A DNA stretch of 64,000 nucleotides from Nannocystis punicea (GCF_026965555.1 NZ_CP114040.1:6634001-6698000); one strand, 5' to 3'. Positions 1-8,676 are shown, counted from the stretch's first letter. Numbers and translations are program-made. Notes: generated by a model from the letters alone, not told the origin.

Positions 1-432
1 GAGGGCGAGCCGGCCGGCGGCCAGGCCGACTTCAAGAACATCACCAGCGAAGTCGGCGACATCTACGCCACCCCGCACATCGGCGCCTCGACCGAGCAGG
101 CCGAGGCCGCGATCAGCGACGAGGTCGTGCGGATCATCGAGAGCTTCGTCGCCCGCGGCATCGTCCACCACGCCGTCAACCTCAACGAGCGCGTCGCTCG
201 CTACAGCCTGGTCGTCCGCCACCTCGACCGCGTCGGCGTGCTCGCCGGCATCCTCATGGCCTTGCGCGAGGAGCGGGTCAACGTCCAGGGCATGAGCAAC
301 ACCATCTTCGCCGGCGGCGAGGCGGCCTGCGCCACCATCACCTTCGAGGTCGCGCCGAGCGAGGAGTGCCTGCAGCGGCTCCGCGATCACGAGGCCATCC
401 TCGCGGTCGAGCTGCGCGCCGCCCGGTCATGA
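1..432 (+). CDS. serA: D-3-phosphoglycerate dehydrogenase, C-terminal part
   Basis: The gene enters from beyond the left edge, and only its last 143 codons are present, open from base 1. The family oxidises 3-phosphoglycerate to 3-phosphohydroxypyruvate, the first step of serine synthesis in the cytoplasm. The visible part contains TPHIGASTEQA, the conserved end of the NAD-binding domain with the catalytic-histidine segment of 2-hydroxyacid dehydrogenases. It is followed by an ACT domain (YSLVVRHLDRVGVLAGI onward), the usual serine-sensing module. The in-frame GTG at 127 is internal, not a start. The stop overlaps the next gene by 4 bp (ATGA), so the two are probably translationally coupled. 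Family assignment is firm; the N-terminal half cannot be seen. Confidence 0.9.
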   Translation, partial: EGEPAGGQADFKNITSEVGDIYATPHIGASTEQAEAAISDEVVRIIESFVARGIVHHAVNLNERVARYSLVVRHLDRVGVLAGILMALREERVNVQGMSNTIFAGGEAACATITFEVAPSEECLQRLRDHEAILAVELRAARS

Positions 433-830
433 GCGCGTCCCGCCCCGCGCTGGCGCTCGCGCTCCTCGCCCACGGCAGCCCCGACCCCGACTGGCTGAGG
501 CCGGTCGAGCAGATCGCCGAGCGCCTGCGCAACCTCGCCCCGGCGCTGGCGATCGCGATCGCCACGCTCGAGCACGGCCCCGCGCTGACCGACGTGATCG
601 CGCGCCTCGGCGAGTCCGGCGTGCGCCGCGTCGTCGTCGTACCGGTGTTCCTGTCCGGCGGCGGGCGCCACTTGAAGCGCGACGTCCCGGAGTTGGTCGC
701 CCGGATCCAGCGCGACCACGCGAGCCTCGAGATCGCGCTCTCGGGTGACGCGCTCGGCACCGACCCCGACGTCCTCGACGCGCTCGCGGCGGCAGCTCTG
801 CGGCGAGTGGAGCTATCCTCCCCGGCATGA
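429..830 (+). CDS. CbiX-like short sirohydrochlorin chelatase
   Basis: This 133-residue protein has the size of the short, single-domain CbiX chelatases, which insert cobalt or iron into sirohydrochlorin and act as homodimers. An N-terminal LLAHGSPDPDW supplies the metal-binding histidine typical of the family, a second histidine lies in EHGPALTD, and VVVVPVFLSGGGRHLKRDVP is the conserved strand-loop-helix. I chose the ATG at 429 because it overlaps the serA stop (ATGA) and starts the recognisable domain; an upstream in-frame ATG at 366 would lie inside serA. The stop overlaps the next gene by another ATGA. Whether the substrate branch is siroheme or cobalamin cannot be told from here; no other tetrapyrrole gene is adjacent. 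Confidence 0.75.
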   Translation: MSASRPALALALLAHGSPDPDWLRPVEQIAERLRNLAPALAIAIATLEHGPALTDVIARLGESGVRRVVVVPVFLSGGGRHLKRDVPELVARIQRDHASLEIALSGDALGTDPDVLDALAAAALRRVELSSPA

Positions 831-1177
831 GCGCGTACGACGTCGTGTTCTCCAACCCCTCGCTCGACCCCAACCACCCGGCGCAGGGCCCCGTGTTCGT
901 CAATGCCTCGCCGCGGGACTTCGTGGTCGTCCTGTCCGTCGAGCTGACCCGAGACCCGCAGCAGCCCGACGCCCGCGCGATCCTCCACGGCATCGACAGC
1001 AGCGAGAAGGGCCAGCAGCACGTGATCGGCTTCGCCGCCCCGGCCACCGCCTACCGCACCACCGTGGCCGTGCGCCTCGCCGCCATGGAAGACGGCAAGC
1101 CGCGCCCCCTCGCCGTCGAGGTCGCCACCCCCGGCGCCGTCTGCACCGTGCGCGTCCTGTCGGCCACGCCGCTCTGA
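827..1177 (+). CDS. Hypothetical 116-residue protein
   Basis: I do not recognise this small cytoplasmic protein. It has no signal peptide or membrane segment and looks mostly beta-stranded, with regularly alternating hydrophobic residues (for example DFVVVLSVELTR and TVAVRLAAME). The ATG sits in an ATGA overlap with the upstream chelatase gene, so it is the third cistron of a tightly coupled serA-cbiX-orf run, which is the main support for it being real. Directly downstream starts a perfect three-unit dyad array. Confidence 0.6.
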   Translation: MSAYDVVFSNPSLDPNHPAQGPVFVNASPRDFVVVLSVELTRDPQQPDARAILHGIDSSEKGQQHVIGFAAPATAYRTTVAVRLAAMEDGKPRPLAVEVATPGAVCTVRVLSATPL

Positions 1178-1180
1178 GAA

Positions 1181-1222
1181 TGTCCATCTGGACATGTTCT
1201 CATGAACATGTCCCGTGAGACA
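1181..1222. repeat. Three abutting 14-bp dyad units
   Basis: Three units follow one another without a gap: TGTCCATCTGGACA, TGTTCTCATGAACA, TGTCCCGTGAGACA. Each has two 5-bp complementary arms around four free bases, and each junction is an ACATGT palindrome. This is the clearest short example of the dyad family found across the window. It lies just after the stop at 1175-1177. Confidence 0.9.
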
Positions 1223-1285
1223 CTATAATCCGCGCCTCGCTCCGCAGACGAGCCTCCACCGGCGCGGGCCGGCGAGCGACCCACC

Positions 1286-1507
1286 TCTCCCGAAGGACAT
1301 CCTCCGTCCGCGCCCGCTCCTCCGCGCGACGAGCCCGACCTGTCCCGGGAGGCAGGTTGTCTCCTCCGCGCGACGAGCCGACATGTCCCGGGAGACAGCT
1401 CGTGCACCTTCGCGCGACGAGACAGACCTGTCCCGAGAGTCAGATCGTCTCTCGCCGGGAGAACGCCCGCTTCTCGCTGGCCGTGTCTCTCACTGTCCCG
1501 AAGGACA
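1286..1507. repeat. Spaced dyad array with 43-45 bp period
   Basis: The 334-bp gap 1178-1511 holds no gene. After the array at 1181-1222 it contains five further dyads near 1286, 1341, 1384, 1429 and 1494. The middle three are 43 and 45 bp apart and share the spacer CTCCGCGCGACGAGCC with small changes, so this part is an imperfect tandem repeat built around the dyad. The last dyad (TGTCCCGAAGGACA) ends 5 bp from the stop of the convergent mtfA-like gene. Confidence 0.85.
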
Positions 1508-1511
1508 GCCT

Positions 1512-2396
1512 TCACCCCGACAGCGGCCGGCGCAGCGCCCCGGTGTCGGGGTCGAGGTTGAACAGCGTCGCCAGCGCCTCGTACAGGTCGGGGTCCTGCT
1601 TGCGCAGCCGCCCCGGCTGCTCGAAGAACACCTCGACCGCCACCGCGAACAGCTCCGCCGAGTTGGTGCCCGCGTAGGCGCGCAGCGGGCCGCCTTGCTT
1701 CCGGCGCACCGCCTTGAGCCGGCTGCGCACCATCGCTTCCCAGCCGGGCACGGCCGTCCAGGCGAAGCGGTCGGGCGAGCCGTCGGCCGCGCCGTCGGCC
1801 ATGTCGAGCACGTGGGCCAGCTCGTGCAGCACGACGTTCTCGCCGTCGGGCTTGCGGAAGCCGAACCGGATCTGCTTGCGCGAGAACAGCACCGGCCCCT
1901 GCAGATGGACCTGCCCCGCGATCCCGTGGTGGTCGCCAGGCTCGCCGTCCTCGTTCCACTGCGTCGGATGGACCACGATGTCGCGCACGTGCGGCCACTC
2001 CCAGTCGGGTCGTCCGTGGATCAGCATCGCCGCGCCGGCGCCGATCATCACCTTGACCTCCTCCGGCACCTCCGCGCCCTGCGGCCCGTAGATCTTGTGC
2101 TCGCCGAGGAACACCGCCACGTCGCCCTCGAACCGCTTCTGCGCCGGCGGCGACAGCCGGCCGTAGAACGGCACCCGCCTGGCCAGCAGCTCGCGCCAGC
2201 TCTCGGGCACCGGCGCCAGCGCCAGCCGCTCGCGCCGCGCGATCGGTCGCAGCGCCGCCGCGCGGTAGCCGAGGCCGACCAGCGGTCCCACCACCACCAT
2301 CCACCACGGCGCCACCGCCAGCACGAGCACCGACGTCACCACCGCGATCGCCGCTGCGATCGCCGATTGCAGCCGCACTGCCGCCCGCGCGAGCAC
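1512..2396 (-). CDS. mtfA: MtfA-family zinc metallopeptidase
   Basis: This 294-residue protein belongs to the MtfA (Mlc titration factor) family of gluzincin-like peptidases. The zinc motif is clear at VVLHELAHVLD (HExxH), followed by the downstream glutamate in TNSAELFAVAVEVFFE. E. coli MtfA binds the glucose repressor Mlc; no Mlc gene is visible here, so only the peptidase fold is claimed. The first 50 or so residues contain a hydrophobic stretch (AIAVVTSVLVLAVAPWWMVV) that makes a membrane anchor likely, unlike the soluble E. coli protein. The gene stands alone, with a dyad-filled gap at its 3' end and the divergent rhomboid gene 133 bp from its start. Confidence 0.82.
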   Translation of the reverse strand: MLARAAVRLQSAIAAAIAVVTSVLVLAVAPWWMVVVGPLVGLGYRAAALRPIARRERLALAPVPESWRELLARRVPFYGRLSPPAQKRFEGDVAVFLGEHKIYGPQGAEVPEEVKVMIGAGAAMLIHGRPDWEWPHVRDIVVHPTQWNEDGEPGDHHGIAGQVHLQGPVLFSRKQIRFGFRKPDGENVVLHELAHVLDMADGAADGSPDRFAWTAVPGWEAMVRSRLKAVRRKQGGPLRAYAGTNSAELFAVAVEVFFEQPGRLRKQDPDLYEALATLFNLDPDTGALRRPLSG

Positions 2397-2529
2397 GACG
2401 ACCGATCTACCGCGACCCGCAGCGCTCGCCTACCCCGCCGCTCGCGCCTCCCGGCCGGCCCCAGCGCCGAAAACGACCGGGAAGCGCGCCTACCCGCCCA
2501 GGTTCGCCTCGGCTACCCTGCAGGTCCGC

Positions 2530-4143
2530 GTGCCGATCGACGCCCTCGCTCTCCCCATGCTGGTCGTCACCGCGATCGGCCTGTTCGGCTACGCCCTCTA
2601 CTTGCGGCAGGTGGGCCTGCCGCACGCGCGCGCCGGCTGGGCGCTCATCGCCTTCATCGTCCTCGCCGCCGCGCTCGCCGGGTGGTTCGCGCCGGCCAGC
2701 CCCGGCTTCGTCGGCTTCGGCCTCTACCTCGTCCTCATCATCGCCCCGCTCTCGCTGCAGACGCAGCTGCACCGGGCGATCGGCGCCGGCGACGAGGAGC
2801 GGGCGCGGCGGCTCGCCTGGGTGCTCGCGCGGATCCACCCCACCCGGGCCGTGCGCGAGGAGCTCGCCGCCCTGCCGACCACGCTCGCCCTGCGCGCCGG
2901 CGACGAGGTCTCGCCCGCCGAGCTCGATCGCGTCTCCCAGGGCCACCCGCTGGTGCGCCGCGTCTTCGACCTGGTCCTCCTGCACAACCGCCGCGACGTC
3001 GACGCAGTGCGCGCCGCCTTCGCCGATCCGGAGGAGCGGGCCGGCCTGTTCGCCCAGGGCCTCGGCTCCATCTACGTCCAGAGCGTCGCCTGCACCGATC
3101 CCGACGGCGACGCCCTCGCCGAGGCCCTCGCGCGGGCGCTGGCCGGCGACCCCACCTTCCACCAGCCCGAGCGGTCCGCCCGCCTGATCATCCAGGCCCA
3201 CGCCCTCGCCGGCGACGTCGCCCGCACCGTCGCCCTCACCGAAGGCCTCGCCATGTACCTCGCGCGCGGCGATCGCGAGCTGTGCATCGCCCTCGCCGAG
3301 TGGTGCGCCGGCCGCCCCGACGCCGCACGCCGCACCCTCGCGCGCGCGCTCGAGCAGCACGGCGACCACCGGATCGCCCGCTCCACCCTCGCCTCGCTCG
3401 ACGCCATGATCGTGCGGCGACCGCCGCGGCCCTCGACCAGCCACACGCCCGCGCTCACCCACCGCCTGGCCGCCCTGCGCCGGAGCGCCCCGGCCCTGCG
3501 CGCCGTCTCGACCTTCCTCGGCCGCCACGCCGTCCGCCCGCGCCTCACCTGGGCCTGGATGGCCGTCCTGGTCGGCTTCTACGCGATCTTCGCCACCGCC
3601 GGCGATCCGTACGACCCCGATCACGCCTACGCCTGGGGCGCCTTGTTCACCGGCGACTTCGGGCCGTCCGAGGCCTGGCGTCTCGGCACGCTGACCCTGC
3701 TGCACGTCGGCGTCCTCCACCTCACCCTCAACGTCCTGATGCTGTGGCGCTTCGGCACCTTCGTCGAGGTGCTCTACGGCCGCGCCCGCCTGGCCGCCAT
3801 CTACGTGCTCAGCGCCGTGCTCAGCGGCCTCGCCGTCGTCTTCCTGCGCGACCCGGCCAGCCCCTTGCTGCTGATCGGCGCCTCCGGGGCGATCATGGCG
3901 CTGGGCGGGGCCGTGATCGCCGCCCTGCTGCTGCGCCGCGACCTCCGGACCACTCCGATCGGCCGCGCCGAGCTGGTCGCCCTCGTCATCCTGTTCGGCC
4001 TCCAGGTCGTGTTCGACAGCGTCACGCCCGAGGTCAGCGGCACCGCCCACGCCGCTGGCATCGCCGCCGGCCTGCTCCTCGGCGCCCTGTTCCTGCCGCG
4101 GCGCGACCGCGCATTCTCGGACATGCTCGAACAGACAGGGTGA
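2530..4143 (+). CDS. Rhomboid-family intramembrane serine protease with N-terminal extension
   Basis: This 537-residue membrane protein carries a C-terminal rhomboid domain that cleaves substrates within the bilayer. The nucleophile is in LLLIGASGAIMAL (GxSG, near residue 452), and the partner histidine is in GTAHAAGIAAG (near 507) in a later helix. The conserved HLTLNVLMLWRFG segment lies between. The N-terminal half has two or three membrane helices and then about 200 soluble residues of helical, TPR-like character, which is longer than minimal rhomboids. The GTG at 2530 opens the reading frame. The last codons and the stop (ending AFSDMLEQTG) lie inside a four-unit dyad array, so the tail is repeat-encoded. 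Confidence 0.85.
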   Translation: MPIDALALPMLVVTAIGLFGYALYLRQVGLPHARAGWALIAFIVLAAALAGWFAPASPGFVGFGLYLVLIIAPLSLQTQLHRAIGAGDEERARRLAWVLARIHPTRAVREELAALPTTLALRAGDEVSPAELDRVSQGHPLVRRVFDLVLLHNRRDVDAVRAAFADPEERAGLFAQGLGSIYVQSVACTDPDGDALAEALARALAGDPTFHQPERSARLIIQAHALAGDVARTVALTEGLAMYLARGDRELCIALAEWCAGRPDAARRTLARALEQHGDHRIARSTLASLDAMIVRRPPRPSTSHTPALTHRLAALRRSAPALRAVSTFLGRHAVRPRLTWAWMAVLVGFYAIFATAGDPYDPDHAYAWGALFTGDFGPSEAWRLGTLTLLHVGVLHLTLNVLMLWRFGTFVEVLYGRARLAAIYVLSAVLSGLAVVFLRDPASPLLLIGASGAIMALGGAVIAALLLRRDLRTTPIGRAELVALVILFGLQVVFDSVTPEVSGTAHAAGIAAGLLLGALFLPRRDRAFSDMLEQTG

Positions 4144-4179
4144 TTCGGACATGTCCCCCGCGACATGTCCTTTCAAACA
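4124..4179. repeat. Four dyad units across the rhomboid stop codon
   Basis: Four consecutive 14-bp units: TGCTCGAACAGACA, GGGTGATTCGGACA, TGTCCCCCGCGACA, TGTCCTTTCAAACA. The second unit contains the TGA stop of the rhomboid gene (4141-4143), so the array starts in coding sequence and continues into the intergenic region. Arms in units 1, 2 and 4 are imperfect but the 14-bp register is exact. Confidence 0.85.
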
Positions 4180-4326
4180 CCCTTTATGCGCGCCAGCGCG
4201 CGCCGCCGTCACGGACCGCGCGCGTGACTTCGACCGCGTGAGCTTAGCCGTGCCCCTGCGAGCCCTCGGCGACGCACGAGCGGCGGGCGCCGGCCGGCCG
4301 CGGCATCGGGTAAGCTGCCGCCGTTT

Positions 4327-6786
4327 ATGGCGACCGAAGCGGCGAGCGACAGCGAGGCCGGCTCGAGCGAGCCGGACGCCAACGCGCTCCGCTTCGGCCG
4401 CTACGTCGTCCTCAGCCGCCTCGGCGAGGGCGCGATGGGCGTCGTCTACAGCGCCTACGACGAAATCCTCGACCGCCGCGTCGCGGTCAAGCTGGTGCGG
4501 CGGCGGCTGAGCGGCGACGTCCCCGGCCGCGCCCGCCTGCTGCGCGAGGCCCAGGCGCTGGCCCAGCTGTCGCACCCCAACGTCGTCCAGGTCCACGACG
4601 TCGGCGAGTGGAACAGCCAGATCTTCATCGCCCTCGAGTTCCTCCACGGCCGCACCCTCACCGCCTGGCTCGAAGAGCAGCCGCGCACCTGGTCCGAGAT
4701 CGTCGAGGTGTTCGTGCAGGCCGGGCGCGGCCTGGCGGCGGCGCACGGCGCCGGCATCATCCACCGCGACGTCAAGCCCGACAACTTCATGATCGACAGC
4801 GACGGCCGCGTCCGCGTCATGGACTTCGGCCTCGCCCTGCCGGTCGGCCTCGGCGACGACGGCGAGCCCGGCGCGACGGTGTCGCAGTCGGGCCGCGCCC
4901 TGCTGCGCATGACCGCCGCCGGCGCGCTGATCGGCACCCCGGCCTACATGGCCCCGGAGCAGTTCCTGCGCGAGCCGACCGACGCGCGCACCGATCAGTT
5001 CGGCTTCTGCACCGCCCTGTTCGAGGCGCTGTGGGGCCACCGGCCGTTCCCCGGCAACACGATCGAGGAGATCAGCCGCAACGTCCTCCTCGGCGAGCGC
5101 GCCGCGATCCCGTCGCGCACGCCGGTGCCGCTGCGGATCCAGCGGGCCGTCCTGCGCGGCCTCGAGAGCGACCCGACCCAGCGCTTCCCGTCGATGCACG
5201 AGCTGCTCGCCGAGCTGGCGCCCGCGCCCGAGCGCGGCCGTCGGCGCGTGCGCGGGGCGGTCGCCCTCGTCGGCATCGCCGCCGCCTCGTTCGCGTTCGT
5301 CCAGGCCGGCTCCGGCGGCACCTGCCGCGACGCCGCCGAGCACCTCGTCGGCGTGTGGGACGAGGCCCGCAGCGCCGCGGTCGAGCGCGCCATGCTGACC
5401 ACCGGCCTCGACTTCGCCGCCGACACCGCCGCGCGCGCGCGCCAGGCCCTCGACACCCACGCCGCCGAGTGGACCGAGCTGCACGTGCGCACCTGCGAGG
5501 CCCACCGCAACGGCGAGCGCTCGAGCGCCGCGCTCGACCTGCAGATGCACTGCCTGCAGCGACGCAAGGCCGAGCTCGACGCCCTGGTCGACGTGCTCGT
5601 CGAGGGCGACCGCAACACCGTCATGAACGCCGCGCAGGCGGTCGCCGGGCTGCGCTCGGTCGCCTCGTGCGGCGACCCGAAGGCGCTGCTCGAGGAGCAG
5701 CGACGCCTCGGCCTGCCGAGCGACCCCGCCGTGGCCGCGCGCGTGCAGGTGCTGCAGCGCGACCTGGCCCAGGTCAAGGCGCTGTTCGACGCCGGCCAGC
5801 TCGAGCGCGCCATCGGCCTGGTCGAGCGCACCGTCCAGGCCGCCGAGGCCGCCGGCTACCTGCCTACCCTCGCCGAGGCCCTGTTCTGGCTCGGACGGAT
5901 CCGCACCGAGACCAGCGAGCTCGAGCAGGCCGCCAACTCGCTGTGGGACGCCTACCTCACCAGCATCCGCGCCGGCCACGACGCCATCGAGCTGCGCGCC
6001 CTCGTCACCGACGTGCACGTGCAGGGTTACGGCCTCCACGACTACGCCGCCGCCGAGCGAGCGGCCGCGATCGCCGGCGCCCTGATCGCCCACCGCTCGC
6101 CCGAGCTCGGCATCGAGGCCGAGCTGCTCAACAACCTCGCCAACTCGCGCGCCGCCCAGGGCCGCCTGTCCGAGGCCGAGGCCCTGTACCGCCGCGGCAT
6201 CGAGCTGCGCCAGCGCACCGAGCCCGACGCCCAGCTGCCGCTCGGCGTCACCCAGATCGGCCTCGGCGAGGCCCTGCGCTGCAGCGGTCGCGTCGAGGAG
6301 GCCGCGGCGATCCTTCACGAGGCGAGCGCCACGCTCGACCGCCACCTCGGCCAGCGCCACCCGTTCGCGTGCATGGCCCACGCCAACCTCGGCCTCGCCC
6401 ACTTCGAGCTCGGCCACTTCGACGAGGCCGCCAGGCTGATCGAGCCGGCCCTGCCGCAGATCATCGCCGCCTTCGGCAACGACCGCTTCGACTACGCCGA
6501 GTACTTCGCCGCCACCGGCCTGCTGCAGCTCGACCGCGGCGCCATCACCCGGGCTCTCGGCGACCTCGAGCGCGCCCACGACCTCGCCGAGCGCTCCGAC
6601 CAGCCCGTCATCCGCGCCGTCACCCACTTCGCCCTCGCCCGCGCCCTGTGGGACCACGAGCCGAACCAGCGCGAGCGCGCCCTGGCCCTCGCCCGCCAGG
6701 CCGAGCGCGACGCCGCCACAGTCCGCAACACCCGGCGCCAGCGCGAGATCTCCGTCTGGCTCACCGCCCACGCCACCGACTCGTGA
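4327..6786 (+). CDS. Membrane-anchored Ser/Thr protein kinase with TPR sensor region
   Basis: An 819-residue Hanks-type kinase. The kinase domain spans about residues 22-295: glycine loop LGEGAMGVVY, ATP-binding lysine in VAVKLV (about 54), catalytic loop IIHRDVKPDN (about 147) and MDFG (about 165), so it should be active. A single membrane helix follows (GAVALVGIAAASFAFVQAG, about 307-325). The remaining C-terminal part is rich in TPR-type helix pairs (for example LLNNLANSRAAQGRLSEAEA), giving a cytoplasmic kinase and an extracytoplasmic TPR region, an arrangement common in myxobacteria. The ATG at 4327 is the first before the domain. The target is unknown. A six-unit dyad array begins 4 bp past the stop. 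Confidence 0.92.
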   Translation: MATEAASDSEAGSSEPDANALRFGRYVVLSRLGEGAMGVVYSAYDEILDRRVAVKLVRRRLSGDVPGRARLLREAQALAQLSHPNVVQVHDVGEWNSQIFIALEFLHGRTLTAWLEEQPRTWSEIVEVFVQAGRGLAAAHGAGIIHRDVKPDNFMIDSDGRVRVMDFGLALPVGLGDDGEPGATVSQSGRALLRMTAAGALIGTPAYMAPEQFLREPTDARTDQFGFCTALFEALWGHRPFPGNTIEEISRNVLLGERAAIPSRTPVPLRIQRAVLRGLESDPTQRFPSMHELLAELAPAPERGRRRVRGAVALVGIAAASFAFVQAGSGGTCRDAAEHLVGVWDEARSAAVERAMLTTGLDFAADTAARARQALDTHAAEWTELHVRTCEAHRNGERSSAALDLQMHCLQRRKAELDALVDVLVEGDRNTVMNAAQAVAGLRSVASCGDPKALLEEQRRLGLPSDPAVAARVQVLQRDLAQVKALFDAGQLERAIGLVERTVQAAEAAGYLPTLAEALFWLGRIRTETSELEQAANSLWDAYLTSIRAGHDAIELRALVTDVHVQGYGLHDYAAAERAAAIAGALIAHRSPELGIEAELLNNLANSRAAQGRLSEAEALYRRGIELRQRTEPDAQLPLGVTQIGLGEALRCSGRVEEAAAILHEASATLDRHLGQRHPFACMAHANLGLAHFELGHFDEAARLIEPALPQIIAAFGNDRFDYAEYFAATGLLQLDRGAITRALGDLERAHDLAERSDQPVIRAVTHFALARALWDHEPNQRERALALARQAERDAATVRNTRRQREISVWLTAHATDS

Positions 6787-6789
6787 GCA

Positions 6790-6873
6790 TGTCCCCGAGG
6801 ACATGTCCCATGCAGCATGTCCCTTCAAAAATGTCCTTTACGACATTTCTAAAGGGGCATGTGCTTCAGAGCA
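6790..6873. repeat. Six-unit dyad array between convergent genes
   Basis: Six units in exact 14-bp register, from TGTCCCCGAGGACA at 6790 to TGTGCTTCAGAGCA ending at 6873. The outer and some inner units keep paired arms; the middle ones (for example TGTCCCTTCAAAAA) have lost one arm but not the spacing. The array occupies most of the 100-bp gap between the kinase gene and the convergent lipoprotein gene, a place where a bidirectional terminator would be expected. Confidence 0.9.
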
Positions 6874-6886
6874 TGAATGCGTACCG

Positions 6887-8317
6887 TCAGCGCGGCAAGA
6901 GCCCGCCGTCACGGCTCGCCAGCGCGAACGCTCGCCGCACCTGCGCCTCACCGGCCTCGCGCGCGGCGGTGCGGGTGCGCAGGCCGGCCAGGCTGTCGTC
7001 GTCGAGGCGGTCGAGCACCGCGCGCGCCAGCTGGGCCGCCAGCCCGGTCTGCGCCCGGCGGAGCAGCTCGCGGCACGCGTCGGGCCGATCGCGCAACGCC
7101 AGCACCGCCCGCCACAGCCCGCGCTGGCGCGCAGGGCCCTGGGCCCCGTCGGCCTCCTCGCACAGCGCCTCGGCCGCGGCCGCCACGGTGCCCGCGTCGC
7201 TCCAGCTCCACGCCGCGCGCACCGGCCACTCGCGCGCCCCCTGCTCCGGCGGCGGCGGCACGAGCTTGCGCGCCTCGCCGATCCGCCGCTCGAGCAGCGC
7301 CTGGAATTCGCCGAGGTCGCGCTGCGTCAGCATCGCCTGCAGCGACTCGATCACCGGCACCAGCCCGAACGGCGCCGGCTGTTCGCCCGCGAGGAACAGC
7401 GCCCGCTGCACCGCCAGCTCGACGAACCCGTGATCGACCAGGCGATCGAGCTCGTTCGGCAGCGGCAGCAGGGCCTCGGGCGTCTGCGCCACCCCGCGCG
7501 ACTTCAGGCGCTCCGCCACCCCGCTGCCCTGCAGGTAGCGGCGGGCCCGCTGGCGCTCCACGGCCAGCAGCCCGTCGTCGCCGGCGTGGGCCGTGCGCTC
7601 GAGCGCCAGCATCACGCGCATCAGCTCGTCCTCGGTCGCCGCGAACAGCGGCTCGAGCCCGGCCACGCGCCGCTGCCAGTACGTCTGACAGAACGAGCGG
7701 CCGAAGTGCAGGAAGCGACCGGCCAGGAGGCGCCCGAACGGCGGCAGCGGCTGCTCCGGCGGCAGCCCCAGCTGCGCCAGCGCCTCGCGGTGCACCCGGG
7801 CCAGCAGCGCCGCCGCGCGGGTCCGCTGCTCGTGCGTCAGCCCGCTCGCGGTCTGGGCCCCGATCGCCCGCAGCACCCCGCCGAGCACCGCCTCGTCGAT
7901 CGGGCTCACCACCGCAGTGACCGGATCCGGCGCCTCGGCCGGGTTCAGCGACCCGGTCGGCGGGCGATCGATCGCCGCCAGCCGGGCCAGCCCGGCCAGA
8001 TCGGGCGCCGCCGCCAGCTTCGGGACCAACGCCGCCGCCTCCGCCGGGCTGGCCGCCTGCAGCAGCGCCGCGCGCAGCGCCGCCGGACTGGCCTGCACTT
8101 CCGGACATGTCCATACGAGCAGCACCGCGTCCTCGCCCGAGCCCGCGGCGGCGGCCGCGGCCAGCCCGGCGCAGTCGCCCTCCGCCCGCACCGGCGTCGG
8201 CTCCCCGGCGGCGGCGACCGACCCGGAGCCCAGGTCGGCCTTCACCCCCGGCAGCACCTCGACCGCCGGCGGCCCGCACGCGAGCGCCAGCGCCGCCGCA
8301 GCTGCCCCGAAGGACAT
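6887..8317 (-). CDS. Large putative lipoprotein of unknown function
   Basis: With the ATG at 8317 the product is 476 residues and begins MSFGAAAAALALACGPP, a short type II signal peptide with lipobox ALAC, so an envelope lipoprotein is likely. I do not recognise the body, which is helix-rich with several arginine-rich stretches. The frame stays open upstream to 8680, but that extension would bury the signal peptide and includes the 63-bp duplication, so I reject it as coding. The start codon lies on the junction of two dyad units, so the repeat supplies the ATG, and there is no good ribosome-binding site. The gene converges on the kinase gene. Confidence 0.65.
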   Translation of the reverse strand: MSFGAAAAALALACGPPAVEVLPGVKADLGSGSVAAAGEPTPVRAEGDCAGLAAAAAAGSGEDAVLLVWTCPEVQASPAALRAALLQAASPAEAAALVPKLAAAPDLAGLARLAAIDRPPTGSLNPAEAPDPVTAVVSPIDEAVLGGVLRAIGAQTASGLTHEQRTRAAALLARVHREALAQLGLPPEQPLPPFGRLLAGRFLHFGRSFCQTYWQRRVAGLEPLFAATEDELMRVMLALERTAHAGDDGLLAVERQRARRYLQGSGVAERLKSRGVAQTPEALLPLPNELDRLVDHGFVELAVQRALFLAGEQPAPFGLVPVIESLQAMLTQRDLGEFQALLERRIGEARKLVPPPPEQGAREWPVRAAWSWSDAGTVAAAAEALCEEADGAQGPARQRGLWRAVLALRDRPDACRELLRRAQTGLAAQLARAVLDRLDDDSLAGLRTRTAAREAGEAQVRRAFALASRDGGLLPR

Positions 8318-8344
8318 GCCCCTTCGCACCTGCCCTTTAGGACA
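8303..8344. repeat. Three dyad units over a lipoprotein start codon
   Basis: Units TGCCCCGAAGGACA, TGCCCCTTCGCACC and TGCCCTTTAGGACA abut exactly. The minus-strand ATG at 8317-8315 is formed by the ACATG junction between the first two units, so the array covers the first five codons and the region upstream of the gene. Confidence 0.85.
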
Positions 8345-8396
8345 TCCAAGAACCACCACGCACTCGCCCGCGAGGCCCCCGGCCGCCGCGCCGCCC

Positions 8397-8522
8397 CACT
8401 CGCTCGCCAGCGCCTCCGCGCGGCCCGAGTCTGCCGCGCCCCCGGCCTCCGCGCCGCGCCACTCGCTCGCCAGCGCCTCCGCGCGGCCCGAGTCTGCCGC
8501 GCCCCCGGCCTCCGCGCCGCGC
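8397..8522. repeat. Perfect 63-bp tandem duplication
   Basis: Two copies of a 63-bp segment lie head to tail (8397-8459 and 8460-8522); I see no difference between them, which suggests a recent duplication. The gap 8318-8676 (359 bp) otherwise contains only isolated dyads (8331-8344, 8586-8599 and the pair at 8642-8669). I see no gene in it. The length of 63 is a multiple of three, but I do not think it is translated. Confidence 0.8.
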
Positions 8523-8641
8523 CACCCGCCGGCAGCCGCTCGCGCCTGCAGCGAGAGCTCTCCCCCGCCCGCGCCGCCCGGGACCTGCCCCGAAGGCCAG
8601 CCCGCAGCCCGCGCGAGCGAGCGCCGCAGCCCCGAAAGAAC

Positions 8642-8669
8642 TGTCCCGAGGGACATGTGCTCACGGACC
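8642..8669. repeat. Two dyad units downstream of the PilZ gene
   Basis: TGTCCCGAGGGACA is followed directly by TGTGCTCACGGACC, ending 7 bp from the stop of the PilZ gene on the minus strand. A single related unit, TGCCCCGAAGGCCA, lies at 8586-8599. Confidence 0.8.
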
Positions 8670-8676
8670 GGTCGCA

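Noticed and set aside
1195..1208. Resemblance of the junction GGACATGTCC to the eukaryotic p53 half-site
   Set aside because: Coincidental match of a short palindrome; no relevance in bacteria.
2407..6828. A very long open frame on the minus strand opposite the rhomboid and kinase genes
   Set aside because: Its composition (Gly/Ala/Asp/Arg/Glu runs, no domains) is the shadow of plus-strand genes with strong third-position GC. The plus-strand proteins have clear catalytic motifs.
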